Shown here one piece after another: positions 33,838-42,958 of a DNA stretch of 60,618 bases (positions within the stretch are counted from its first letter, which is position 1; every line of letters starts with the position of its first letter). The notes under the pieces were generated by a model, which worked only from the letters and a program-made list of their open reading frames with translations, did not search any database and was not told where the DNA came from. The stretch is from Hyphomicrobiales bacterium (lineage in GTDB: Bacteria; Pseudomonadota; Alphaproteobacteria; Rhizobiales; NORP267). Made by a program: the position numbers and the translations under genes. The DNA lies in the NCBI GenBank assembly GCA_030688605.1, contig JAUYJB010000100.1, positions 1 to 60,618 of the forward strand, in the 5' to 3' direction.

Positions 33838-34963
33838 GTGCGCATCCTTTACGTGATTAACGGCTTCGATCCAGGCGGAGCGGAGCACGGTCTGCTCACC
33901 TTGATCCGCGGCGGTTTTTTCGGTGAGCACGAACTGACCGTATTCGGCTTTTGCCGCGGGCACGGGGTTCTCGCCGACGAAATCGCGGCCAGTCTACCGC
34001 CGAACCGCTTGACCCTCGTGAGCGACAACCAAGAGCTGTCGCTGCGCGCCTTGTTGGCGGGCGCCGCCGCGCTTTTCAAGATCCTTCGGGCCGATCCTCC
34101 CGACCTGGTGGTCCTGTCCCTCAAGCAGGCAAATGTCATCGGCCGATTCGTCCTCATGTTCTTTCCTGGCCTGCGCTGCGCGTCGTTTGAGCACAACTCC
34201 CAATTTCACGCACGCAGGGCCGGGGGGTTGTACCGGCCCGTTTTGCGGCTGCTTTCTGTCCGGGTCGACGAGGTGTGAGCCGACTGCAGCCAGACGCTCT
34301 TGGACACGCGGGGCTACTTTTCCCGCCTCGCGGGCGGAACATGTCGTGCCCTTGTTCCATGTCGATCCGCAGGCGACGCCAAAGACCGATTACGCATCGC
34401 ATCGGCCGTTGCGTCTCGTCGCCGCCGGACGGCTCGTGAGGCGCAAGAACTTTGCGCTGATAATCGAGACCCTGGCACGGCTCAGGGATACGCTCGACGT
34501 CTCGCTTGACATCTTCGGCGAAGGCACCGAGCGGGCGCGCCTGGAGAAGCAGATTGAACGGCTTGAACTCGGGAGTGCTGTGCGCCTGCACGGCTATGCG
34601 GCGCGATGGTACGCCGAGGGCGCGACCATCAACGCTGATATCTTCGTCAATCTCAGCGATACGGAGGGCTTCTGCATCGTCGTTGCCGAGGCGATGGCAA
34701 TCGGCCTACCGGTGATCGCCACCGATGTCGGTGGAATCCGCGATTACGGCAGGGAGGGCACCAACATGCTCAAACTGGCCGGGGTCGATGGCGAGGCGCT
34801 GGCCAGGGCGCTTCACAAATTGGCCGAAGATGAAGCCCTGCGTCGGCGTCTGGGAAAGACCGCGCACGCCGACATGATGAGGCAATTCAATCCCCAGACG
34901 TTACGACAACGGGGCCAGGAGGTGCTCGCGGGCGCAACGCCCCGGCGTGCAAAAAAAGCGTAA
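33838..34963 (+). pseudogene. GT4 glycosyltransferase copy with nonsense codon and frameshift
   Basis: From a GTG at 33838 the frame reads RILYVINGFDPGGAEHGLLT and is closely related to the intact GT4 at 29378-30496. At 34276-34278 a TGA stands where the intact copy has TGG (VDEVWADGNQTL against VDEV-stop-ADCSQTL). About 50 bases later (near 34320-34340) the frame shifts, and the rest (AEHVVPLFHVDPQATPKTDY to ATDVGGIRDYGREGTNML) continues in another frame to 34963. Two independent lesions make this a pseudogene unless decoding is unusual. The downstream 34964-35167 interval holds no gene. Confidence 0.88.
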
Positions 34964-35167
34964 CGTGTCGACAACGAACCGGATCCTTTCAGGACACCGA
35001 TTTCGGCATCTTCGACGGGGTAGATTAGCGGTCTGCCTTCATATCCTGACCGGGCGGTGATTCTCATGTAGACTCTCAAATGAGTTTAATTAATAGACGG
35101 TAGCCAGCGCGTTGCGCTTTCCGAACTATTCGAAATGGCCACCTGTGGAGCGGAGGCGTACCGCGTA

Positions 35168-36103
35168 ATGAGGGTGTTGATTACGGGCGGCCTTGGACTG
35201 ATCGGGTCGGGACTGCGCGCGGCGCTAGAGGCGATCGGGGCGACCAGCGAAGCCTTCGATCTTCGGGGCAGTCCGTCGGAGGGAGATTTCGGCGACATTC
35301 GCGACCTCGATTCGCTGCGCGCACGCGTCCGTGGCTTTGACGGTATCGTGCACCTGGCCGCCGTCTCCCGCGTCATCTGGTGCGAGCAAGATCCAGTCGA
35401 CGGCTGGGCCACCAACGTCGACGGGACGAAGAACGTCCTACGGGCAGCCGGTGAAGTGCCGGGCCGCCGCCCCTGGTTTCTCTATGCGAGCAGCCGCGAG
35501 GTCTACGGGCAGCACGGACATTTGCCGGTTAGCGAGGATGCGCCCCTGTGGCCCATCAATGTCTATGGTCGATCGAAAGTCGCGGCCGAGACCATGACGA
35601 TGGAAGCGCGGGCCGTGGGACTGGTCACAGGGATCATGCGTTTGTCCAACGTCTTCGGTTCGACCCACGACCATCCCAATCGCGTTGTACCGGCATTCGC
35701 CCGAGCCGCGGCAATGGGTGGCGTGATGCATATCGAAGGGGGTGAAAACGTCTTCGATTTCACGTGGCTCGATGACGTTGCCAGAGGGATCGCCTCGTTC
35801 TGCCAAGCATTGTCGGCCGGAGGAGAGCTGCCTCCGATTCACTTTGTCACCGGCCGCGGAACAAACCTGCTTGAGCTGGCCGACATGGCGCAATCGGCCG
35901 GCGGTCCGGGCACGCGTATCGAACACCATCCGCCACGCAGCTACGACGTTGAACGCTTCTGGGGCGATCCCCAACGGGCCAAGGAGGTTCTGGGCTGGTC
36001 CGCCGAGACATCCGTCGAAGACGGCGTCGGTCGGCTGGTCAAGGCGTTCATGCTCGGACAAGATGAGGGGGAGGCAGCCGAGACGGGGACCGTACCATCG
36101 TGA
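35168..36103 (+). CDS. NAD-dependent epimerase/dehydratase (extended SDR)
   Basis: This 311-residue protein starts MRVLITGGLGLIGSGLRAAL with the extended-SDR TGGxGxxG NAD motif. It continues with DGIVHLAAVS and the catalytic YGRSKVAAE (YxxxK) after LYASSREVYG. It interconverts or dehydrates a nucleotide sugar; the substrate cannot be fixed, though UDP-glucose/UDP-glucuronate-type epimerases are the closest in layout. The ATG at 35168 gives the standard start. Its stop overlaps the next start by GTGA, indicating translational coupling to the GT2 gene. Confidence 0.88.
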   Translation: MRVLITGGLGLIGSGLRAALEAIGATSEAFDLRGSPSEGDFGDIRDLDSLRARVRGFDGIVHLAAVSRVIWCEQDPVDGWATNVDGTKNVLRAAGEVPGRRPWFLYASSREVYGQHGHLPVSEDAPLWPINVYGRSKVAAETMTMEARAVGLVTGIMRLSNVFGSTHDHPNRVVPAFARAAAMGGVMHIEGGENVFDFTWLDDVARGIASFCQALSAGGELPPIHFVTGRGTNLLELADMAQSAGGPGTRIEHHPPRSYDVERFWGDPQRAKEVLGWSAETSVEDGVGRLVKAFMLGQDEGEAAETGTVPS

Positions 36104-37161
36104 ACGACCACCTCGCGGACCTGGCCATAACGGCGAGCAGGAAGACCATGACGGGCCCGCCGCTGGTCACCGTCATTGTACCGGCATTCAATGCCGGCCG
36201 GACCATCGACGAGACCTTGCGAAGCGTTCGCGAGCAGACCCATCGCAATCTCGAAATCCTGGTGGTCGACGACGGCTCGACAGACGACACCGCATCAAAG
36301 GTGCAGGCGCATGCGAGGGTCGACACGCGCGTTCGCCTGATTCAGCAGGCGAATGAAGGCGTCGCCTCTGCGAGAAATCGTGCCTTCGCGCAGGCCAAGG
36401 CCGACTTCATCGCTCCGATTGACGCCGATGATCTCTGGCTGCCCACAAAAGTCGAGAAACAACTCGACGTCATGTTATCCCGCGGTCCGCGATGCGGCCT
36501 CGTATACACGTGGCAGGCATCCATCGACGAGCAGGGAATCGTGATTTCGACGGGGAGAAGACAGGATGCGGAGGGGGATGTCCTGCAAGGGATGCTTTTC
36601 GAGAACATCCTTGGAAGCGCCAGTTCGGCCCTGATGCGAAAGCAAGCGATGATCGAGGCCGGTGGCTATGACGCCTCGCTGCGGCAGCAAGGCGCTCAAG
36701 GCTGCGAGGATTTCAAGCTCTACGTGCAAATCGCCGAACGGTACGAATATGGGCTTGTCAGGGAGTATTTGACGGGATACCGGCAGCGTGCCGGCGCCAT
36801 GTCGATGGACCTGTTGCAAATGCAGCGGTCCTATAACCTGGTTGCCGAATATGCTCAAAGCGCCCATCCCGAATTCAGGCGGCTGATCCGAAGCGGCCGC
36901 TTGAATTATGCCCGGTACCTTTTCTTGATAGCGATCCGACACCTGGATTATCGATCCGGCGCGGTTCTGCTGCGCCAGCTCCTGACGATGAACCCGTTGT
37001 ATACGCTAAGGATATTTTTGCGATTGCCGTATATCGCGGCAAGATCTGCGGCACGTCGGCTAAGGGCTCGGCTGGACCCCAAAGCGCACGGTCCAGTTCG
37101 GTTCTCGGCAAGCCTGAACAGCCACATGAATATCAAGGAAGGCAGTGTCCTGGAGACCTGA
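36100..37161 (+). CDS. GT2-family glycosyltransferase
   Basis: This 353-residue GT-A enzyme starts at GTG 36100; an ATG at 36148 (MTGPPLVTVIVPAFNAG) is an alternative closer to the domain. Marks are ILVVDDGSTDDTASK, EGVASARNRAFAQAKADFIA and DADDLW. The C-terminal part (RSGRLNYARYLFLIAIRHLD) is basic and may contact the membrane. It is coupled to the epimerase, which may supply its donor sugar. Confidence 0.87.
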   Translation: MNDHLADLAITASRKTMTGPPLVTVIVPAFNAGRTIDETLRSVREQTHRNLEILVVDDGSTDDTASKVQAHARVDTRVRLIQQANEGVASARNRAFAQAKADFIAPIDADDLWLPTKVEKQLDVMLSRGPRCGLVYTWQASIDEQGIVISTGRRQDAEGDVLQGMLFENILGSASSALMRKQAMIEAGGYDASLRQQGAQGCEDFKLYVQIAERYEYGLVREYLTGYRQRAGAMSMDLLQMQRSYNLVAEYAQSAHPEFRRLIRSGRLNYARYLFLIAIRHLDYRSGAVLLRQLLTMNPLYTLRIFLRLPYIAARSAARRLRARLDPKAHGPVRFSASLNSHMNIKEGSVLET

Positions 37162-37253
37162 CCGGGGGGCGGCAGCAGAGATCAAGCACCCGCAAGTCGC
37201 CGCGGCTCTGACAACATCCTCGCTCAGCCCCAGTCCTTGCAGATGGCAGCCCT

Positions 37254-38207
37254 CTACAGCATTCGTTGGAAGCGATCGGCGTCCCAGTTCTGAACTTGCA
37301 GGCGTGGCAGCTTGAGCGCGTGCATGGCGCGGGTCACCGGTCTCTGCTGCGTCGTGCAGGCGACGGCGAAGCCCGCCTCGCGAACCAGTTCGACGGTGCT
37401 TTCATCGAGATCGCCATAAGGGTAAGCAAACGAGCGCACCGGTCGCTCGGCGAAGGATTCGCAGGCTGCCTTGCTCGCGGAGAGCTCGGTCCTCCGGCGA
37501 TCTGGCTCCAGTTGGCTCAACAGAGGATGGGTAACGGTGTGTGCCCCGATTTCGGCGAGCTCACTGCGGGCCAAGGCCCGAAGTTCGTCGCCGGTCATGC
37601 AACGATGGCTCGAGCGAGCGGGTGGGATCTCCCCAAGCGACTGGCGCCACAGGCGGCCGAGGCTGGCAGCCTGTTGTTCGGCGCTGCAGGTCCTGAGCGC
37701 CTGCCACAGACGCAGATAGGTGGCTTGGCGCGGCGTGCGGGGTTCGGCCAGGGCATTGAAGTCTGTTTCCGATGGCGCTGGCTCGCCCAGGTCCATCGGT
37801 ATTTCTTCACCGCCGATGGTTGCAACGAGCTCGCTCGCCGGTGTTTCGAAGACCAATCGCTCCAATTCGTCCCACCAGAACTCGCGAGGGTTATCGATCG
37901 CTCCGGTGGCTATGAAGAACGTGGCGGGCAGATTGCGGTCCTGCAGGAGCGGGCTGGCGACGCGCGCGTTACAGGCGTAGCCGTCGTCGAAGGTGATCGC
38001 CGTCGCGTCTGCCGGCAAGCGATCATCGAGATGCAATTGCACGAAGGTGCGAAGCGGCAGGACTTGGCGCCGTTCCTTCAGGACAGCGATCTGCGTCGCA
38101 AATCGGTCCGGTGATACGGCGAGCCCCCAGGGATCGCGTTTGGCGGAGGCGATCCTGTGGTACATCAGGATCAGGGGACGGGGCCTCGGCCGCATCGGCA
38201 GGCCCAT
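37254..38207 (-). CDS. Polysaccharide deacetylase (NodB/CE4 family)
   Basis: This 317-residue protein shows PLILMYHRIASAKRD and TAITFDDGYACNARV, with the catalytic/metal DD. It also has LPATFFIATGAI and a late HTVTHPLLSQL metal-binding pair, the CE4 order. It would remove N-acetyl or O-acetyl groups from a glycan; no signal peptide is evident, so it may act in the cytoplasm on lipid-linked units. The ATG at 38207 follows the upstream GT2 stop by four bases; an upstream start at 38270 would overlap it. It is the last gene of a three-gene minus-strand operon. Confidence 0.88.
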   Translation of the reverse strand: MGLPMRPRPRPLILMYHRIASAKRDPWGLAVSPDRFATQIAVLKERRQVLPLRTFVQLHLDDRLPADATAITFDDGYACNARVASPLLQDRNLPATFFIATGAIDNPREFWWDELERLVFETPASELVATIGGEEIPMDLGEPAPSETDFNALAEPRTPRQATYLRLWQALRTCSAEQQAASLGRLWRQSLGEIPPARSSHRCMTGDELRALARSELAEIGAHTVTHPLLSQLEPDRRRTELSASKAACESFAERPVRSFAYPYGDLDESTVELVREAGFAVACTTQQRPVTRAMHALKLPRLQVQNWDADRFQRML

Positions 38208-38211
38208 TGTC

Positions 38212-39204
38212 TTAAGAAATCTCTTCAAGATCGCCTGCTCGCGATTTGGACCGCGCCCAGCAACGCACACGCCGCTTGAGCTTTCCGAGGGCCCCTCTCA
38301 TTCGGCGCGGGATCGACAGAAGGGTATGCAATCGTGGATGCCGATAGGGTCTGAGCGCGCGGTTGAGGGCGGCGACGATCCTTGGATCGGAAGCCTCTTT
38401 CGATGCGGCAAGGTATTGCTCGAACCAGGTCAGAAAATAAAGACGAACGTCATGATAGATACCTTCACGCGTGGCCGAGGTAACGCACGAGTCCGGATGC
38501 TGGCGATAGTTGAGCCAAACCCGCGTCGAGAAATATACTGGAGCGCTGAGGTAGAGCTTAACCAATAGGGCCTGGTCCTCATACATTCCAGTGAACTGCT
38601 CCTCGAAGCCGCCAAGCCGATGCAAGAGTTCGGAACGGATGAGAAAATCATTACAGGGTGCAGCGGCATTCCCAAGAGGGTAAACGAGTAAGAGTGCCTC
38701 TGGTGGAAAGATGGTTCTGTCCTGAACATGGCCCGTCGGAATCAGGACGTCCTCGCCATTGGCCCAGGAATACCAGTAACGAGCCGTCCCCGCTACGATT
38801 CCGAGTTCCGGGTGCTCGTCCATCAATACAACCTGCTCGGAGAGCTTTCTCGGTAGCCAAACATCGTCCGCGTCGATGAACGCAATATACTCTCCGCTCG
38901 CCGCCCCGACGCCCAGATTCCGCGACGCGCTTATGCCGCGATTGGTATGCCCGTCGTGCTCGAGGTAAAGCACCTTGCCACCGCCGCGCCGGACGCAGCC
39001 GCAGGCGATCTCGCTGCTCCGGTCAGTGGATCCATCGTCGACCAGGATAAGCTCAAAATCGCGGAAATCTTGGGCAAGCACGCTGTCGATGGCTTCGGCA
39101 AGGAAGCGCTCAGAGTTGAAAAACGTGATGACGACCGAAACCCGATGACGTGCCGGGCGCACTGTAGGATCGGATGCTCTCTTCGACGAGAATCCGTTGC
39201 TCAT
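38212..39204 (-). CDS. GT2-family glycosyltransferase
   Basis: This 330-residue GT-A enzyme has VSVVITFFNSERFLAEAIDS, ELILVDDGSTDRSSEIA, HTNRGISASRNLGVGAASGE and FIDADDVWLPRKLSEQ, with the DxD-like metal site. Its ATG overlaps the stop of the upstream fusion gene by four bases (39201-39204), so the two are translationally coupled. It probably adds the next sugar after that enzyme. No membrane helices were seen. Confidence 0.9.
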   Translation of the reverse strand: MSNGFSSKRASDPTVRPARHRVSVVITFFNSERFLAEAIDSVLAQDFRDFELILVDDGSTDRSSEIACGCVRRGGGKVLYLEHDGHTNRGISASRNLGVGAASGEYIAFIDADDVWLPRKLSEQVVLMDEHPELGIVAGTARYWYSWANGEDVLIPTGHVQDRTIFPPEALLLVYPLGNAAAPCNDFLIRSELLHRLGGFEEQFTGMYEDQALLVKLYLSAPVYFSTRVWLNYRQHPDSCVTSATREGIYHDVRLYFLTWFEQYLAASKEASDPRIVAALNRALRPYRHPRLHTLLSIPRRMRGALGKLKRRVRCWARSKSRAGDLEEIS

Positions 39205-40811
39205 TCTGCGTCTCTACCCTCTATATCAGGACGTCGTCGGGCCCGCACAGCGACGATCACGGGATAGGCATCATCGCAATAATCGAGCTTCTTTCGGTCC
39301 ACTTCTTCCAAAGCGATGCCATGCAGAAACGCTGTTGCCGCGAACACATTGCCGTAGCTTTGAACGGAAACCGCTTCGTCGGCGAACGCTTGGCAAAACA
39401 GGCGCCGCGCCGAACGGGCGGTCAGCGACCAGTACCAGCTTTCTTTCCACTCGCCCCGGTCGATCGGTGTGATCCCCGGCATCGTGACCAGCGCGACCCC
39501 GCCAGGCTTGAGGGCACGATACATCTGCCGGACGGCGGAACTCATATCGTAAATCAGATGAAGGGTCTGAGTGACGATGAGGCAATCGAAACCGTCGGCC
39601 GGGAGAACGCCGGGAGAGGCAAGATCTCCGGTGATGGTGGCATTGGGATGACCCTCATTGACGTGCAGTATGTCGGATTGCTCGACCCGATTTCCGCCGA
39701 AACGGCGCGTGTAGCCATCGTCCCCGATCTCCAGCACCCGCCCCCGGATGTCGCTTTGATGGCGCGCGAGGAAGTCTTCGATGAAGTACCGGTCGATGGG
39801 CGTTCCGCGCGCGAAACCAAAATCATGGCTGATGGGTTGAAGTCGGTCGAGATCGCCGAAGCGAACGGAGCCGCGCCTTGGCGTCGGGTTCGCGATCGAA
39901 GGCTTGGTGAGCCTCCGTTTTGCGATCCGAAATGCTCCTCTCATCACCCGACCCGGATCGGCGGCGAAGGCATCGACCAAAGCAGGCAACGTCTTGCGGA
40001 TGGTCCCCGTCTGCCGCCAAGCGGTCTTGGCGGTGGTCAGCATTTCGCCGCAATAATAGTCTCGCCAGACGGCTCTGCCGTGGCGCCACGCCCTGGCCGT
40101 TTTCGGGTTTGACGATGCCTGGCTCCTTTGCCTCCCTTGCACGCTCAAAACCCAGTGCAGCATCTGCCTGTGGCGGCGAGAAACATTGTCCTCATGTCTG
40201 CGATATTCGGCGACGGGCTCGGAATAAGAAGTGATTGGGTAGCGCTGTGCCATTCGCAGATACACATCATAGTCCTCGCAGCGCGGCAGAGACGGATCGA
40301 AACCGCCCGCCGCCACCAGGCAGTCCCGGCGGTACATGACGCTGGCATGCATGCCGACCGCGTTTCCCCGAAGGAACGTTTCATAGGGATCTGAACCGAT
40401 TGCCTGATAGTGATGATCGCTGATCAAGCGGCCCCCGGCGGAAATGCGCCGATGTCCGCCATAGACAAATCCGCTTCGCGGCGCCTCGGCAAAGCACCGT
40501 AAACCGGCGGCGATCGCGCCGGGCAGCAAACGGTCGTCGGCATCGAGGAAAACGACCGCTTCCGATTTCACGGCCGAAAGGCCGGTATTGCGGGCCGCAG
40601 CCAATCCTTGGTTGACCTGATGGATCAAGCGGACTTCACCATAGATGCCGGTCACGCGTTGCGGATCGTCCGATGAACCATCGTCGACGACGACCAGCTC
40701 GTCGGCACGGCGAGTCTGGGCCAGAACGCTGTCGATCGCGTCGCCCAGGAAGCGCGCATGATTGTAGGTGGTAATTACGACTGCCACGGTCGCCGGGGCT
40801 AGGACCGCCAT
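39201..40811 (-). CDS. GT2 glycosyltransferase fused to a SAM-dependent methyltransferase
   Basis: This 536-residue protein has two parts. Residues about 8-230 are a GT2 enzyme: AVVITTYNHARFLGDAIDSV, ELVVVDDGSSDDPQ, NQGLAAARNTGLSAVKSEAV and FLDADDRL. Residues about 330-520 are a class I methyltransferase: SDIRGRVLEIGDDGYTRRFG, FDCLIVTQTLHLIYDMSSAV and MYRALKPGGVALVTMPGI. The second SAM loop is degenerate (EIGDDG instead of E/DxGxG). Fusing both suggests that a sugar is transferred and then methylated on the same acceptor, perhaps as a capping step. It is the first gene of the three-gene minus-strand operon. Confidence 0.87.
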   Translation of the reverse strand: MAVLAPATVAVVITTYNHARFLGDAIDSVLAQTRRADELVVVDDGSSDDPQRVTGIYGEVRLIHQVNQGLAAARNTGLSAVKSEAVVFLDADDRLLPGAIAAGLRCFAEAPRSGFVYGGHRRISAGGRLISDHHYQAIGSDPYETFLRGNAVGMHASVMYRRDCLVAAGGFDPSLPRCEDYDVYLRMAQRYPITSYSEPVAEYRRHEDNVSRRHRQMLHWVLSVQGRQRSQASSNPKTARAWRHGRAVWRDYYCGEMLTTAKTAWRQTGTIRKTLPALVDAFAADPGRVMRGAFRIAKRRLTKPSIANPTPRRGSVRFGDLDRLQPISHDFGFARGTPIDRYFIEDFLARHQSDIRGRVLEIGDDGYTRRFGGNRVEQSDILHVNEGHPNATITGDLASPGVLPADGFDCLIVTQTLHLIYDMSSAVRQMYRALKPGGVALVTMPGITPIDRGEWKESWYWSLTARSARRLFCQAFADEAVSVQSYGNVFAATAFLHGIALEEVDRKKLDYCDDAYPVIVAVRARRRPDIEGRDAE

Positions 40812-40916
40812 GGGCGATCATTCCCGGACTGGAGGCGCGGTTTCAATTGCCATCGCTTGCGCTGGTTGAATCGTGACTGCTGCCTTGGCCAAGCCGAGAC
40901 TTCATAAGTCTACAAT

Positions 40917-42755
40917 ATGATTGTAGCGTCCATCGCCATGAAACGCTTCTACACTTTTCTCGGGATTGCCGCTCCGCTTGCAGAGATCGCCAAGCGCTTC
41001 GCATGGAGCGTACCGGTCGTTGCGGTACTCGGCTTCATCGGCAATGGCCTCGAAGGGCTCGGTATCAGTCTGCTGATACCGTTTCTCGCCATCCTGTTCT
41101 CCGAGGGAACACCGTCCGAACTCCCCGGGCCGCTCAGCGCGGTCGCCGAACTTGCATCGAGCTTGCCGGCGGGTGAACAGCTTGCCGCCATCGCCGCAAT
41201 CATTCTTGCATCCATCGTGCTCAAGGCGCTGGTTCTGTCCGCGAACGCGATGATCGTTTCTTGGGTCGACGGCAAGGCCGGGCACGAGATCCGCTGCGCT
41301 CTGTCGCGGCAGCTTCTGAATGTTGGATACGGCTTTCACATTGCCAATGATCCGGCGCGCTTCCTGAACATCATTAGCACCGAGTCGTGGCGCGCGTCAG
41401 ACGCCATTCGAAAGCTGTTTTCGATGATCGGGGCGGCGGGGGCGGTCGCTGTTTTCAGCCTGATCCTCATTGTCATCGAATGGCGCCTGTCGATCGCAGT
41501 CCTATTCGGTGTCATCCTCATCAGGGGGATTCAGTCCGTGGCGGCCAAGCGCCTCAGAGCCATGAGCCATTCGATTTCGGAAGCCAATCGTCGCCTCGCG
41601 ACAAGAATGATCACGGTCGTGCAGGCCGCACGCCTGATCCGGCTGTTCGGCCTGGAGAAGCTCGAGCAACGACGCTTCGAGGAGACGTCCGATCAAGTCA
41701 GAAGCACGATGTTTCGCGTCGATGCGGCGTCCGCTCCACTGCTGCCGGCCATAGAGGTGCTGTACGCGGCACTGTTCATCGGCACCCTGTTTGGCGGTCA
41801 ATCGGCCGGGATCGCCGTGCCGGTGGTCGTCACCTTCCTGGTCCTTCTCTACCGTATGCAGCCTCATTTCCGCCTGATGAGCCAGTCCCGCCTGGATCTG
41901 GCAGGTATGTGGGGTTCCATCACCGAAGTCGAATCGCTGCTCGATGCCGTCGACAAGTCTCCGCCGCCATCGGGACACGTTCCGTTCCGTCATCTGGGTG
42001 GACCCATCGCATTCGAGAATGTCAGCTTTTTCTATGAACACCGGCCAGACGCCGTGCCAGCGCTTCACGAGGTGACGTTTCAGCTGCTCGCAAACCAGGC
42101 CACCGCGCTGATCGGCCGCTCGGGCGCCGGCAAGACCACGGCCGTCAATCTTCTGTGTCGGCTGCTCGATCCGACGTCCGGCCGCATTACCATCGACGGG
42201 ACCGATCTTAGACTTATCGATCCGGCTTCCTGGCGCAGCAGGATCGGGTTTGCCGGTCAGGACATCGAACTCATCGACGGCACCGTTTTCGAGAACATTG
42301 CTTATGGTGATGCCGACGCAACCCTGGCGGAGGCCGTCGTGGCTGCAAAGTTCGCCGATGCCGATAGATTTATTCAGGCCTTTCCGCAGGGCTATGGGAC
42401 CCAGGTCGGATCGCGCGGCCTCGGCCTGTCCGGAGGACAAAGGCAAAGAATCGGCATCGCCCGGGCACTGGTGAGAAATCCCGAGATTCTCATCCTTGAC
42501 GAAGCCATGAGCTCGGTCGACTCGATATCCGAGACGGCCATCGTGTCCTTGCTTCGCGGACGCCTCAAAGGAATGACCGTCATCGTCATCAGTCACCGCG
42601 CGAGCACACTGGCCTGCTGTGAAAAGGGCGTGGTGATCGAGGAAGGGCGCGTCATCGAAACCGGGCCGCTCGCCGCGCTCAAGGCCTATCAGCGCATGGG
42701 CGCAGCCACCGGTACCGATGTGGATGCCGCGCTGCACGGGCCAGGAGTGACGTGA
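40917..42755 (+). CDS. ABC transporter, permease fused to ATP-binding domain (MsbA-like)
   Basis: This 612-residue half-transporter has a six-helix N-terminal domain (about 20-310). The C-terminal nucleotide-binding domain has Walker A LIGRSGAGKTT, signature LSGGQRQRIGIARALVRN, Walker B ILILDEAMSSVD and H-loop VIVISHRAS. It would work as a homodimer, exporting a lipid-linked or lipidic substrate. The ATG at 40917 is used; Met8 at 40938 is possible. Such exporters in glycan loci may flip lipid-linked oligosaccharides (PglK-like) or lipid A, so it could be a third flippase. The 42756-42958 interval shows only a 22-codon frame of no clear value. Confidence 0.9.
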   Translation: MIVASIAMKRFYTFLGIAAPLAEIAKRFAWSVPVVAVLGFIGNGLEGLGISLLIPFLAILFSEGTPSELPGPLSAVAELASSLPAGEQLAAIAAIILASIVLKALVLSANAMIVSWVDGKAGHEIRCALSRQLLNVGYGFHIANDPARFLNIISTESWRASDAIRKLFSMIGAAGAVAVFSLILIVIEWRLSIAVLFGVILIRGIQSVAAKRLRAMSHSISEANRRLATRMITVVQAARLIRLFGLEKLEQRRFEETSDQVRSTMFRVDAASAPLLPAIEVLYAALFIGTLFGGQSAGIAVPVVVTFLVLLYRMQPHFRLMSQSRLDLAGMWGSITEVESLLDAVDKSPPPSGHVPFRHLGGPIAFENVSFFYEHRPDAVPALHEVTFQLLANQATALIGRSGAGKTTAVNLLCRLLDPTSGRITIDGTDLRLIDPASWRSRIGFAGQDIELIDGTVFENIAYGDADATLAEAVVAAKFADADRFIQAFPQGYGTQVGSRGLGLSGGQRQRIGIARALVRNPEILILDEAMSSVDSISETAIVSLLRGRLKGMTVIVISHRASTLACCEKGVVIEEGRVIETGPLAALKAYQRMGAATGTDVDAALHGPGVT

Positions 42756-42958
42756 CATCGGCTTCCACTCGGTGCCGAAGTGCCAACGGACGGGAGAGAG
42801 GGCTGCCCTTTGAGAATATCTGGCAGTGCCTTGGTTCGAGGCTGAGGAGCATGGCGAACCACAGCGTTCGCCGTCTCAGCAGCGTGCTCGATATTGTTCC
42901 GGAAGGGTCGAACGGCTAGCATGATGAGCAGACCCGCCGTTTCTATGGATTGCGCCAG

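Noticed and set aside
33838..34963. Programmed readthrough and frameshifting in the broken GT4
   Set aside because: A TGA replacing Trp plus a separate frameshift about 50 bases later, without a slippery heptamer or selenocysteine context, fits decay better.
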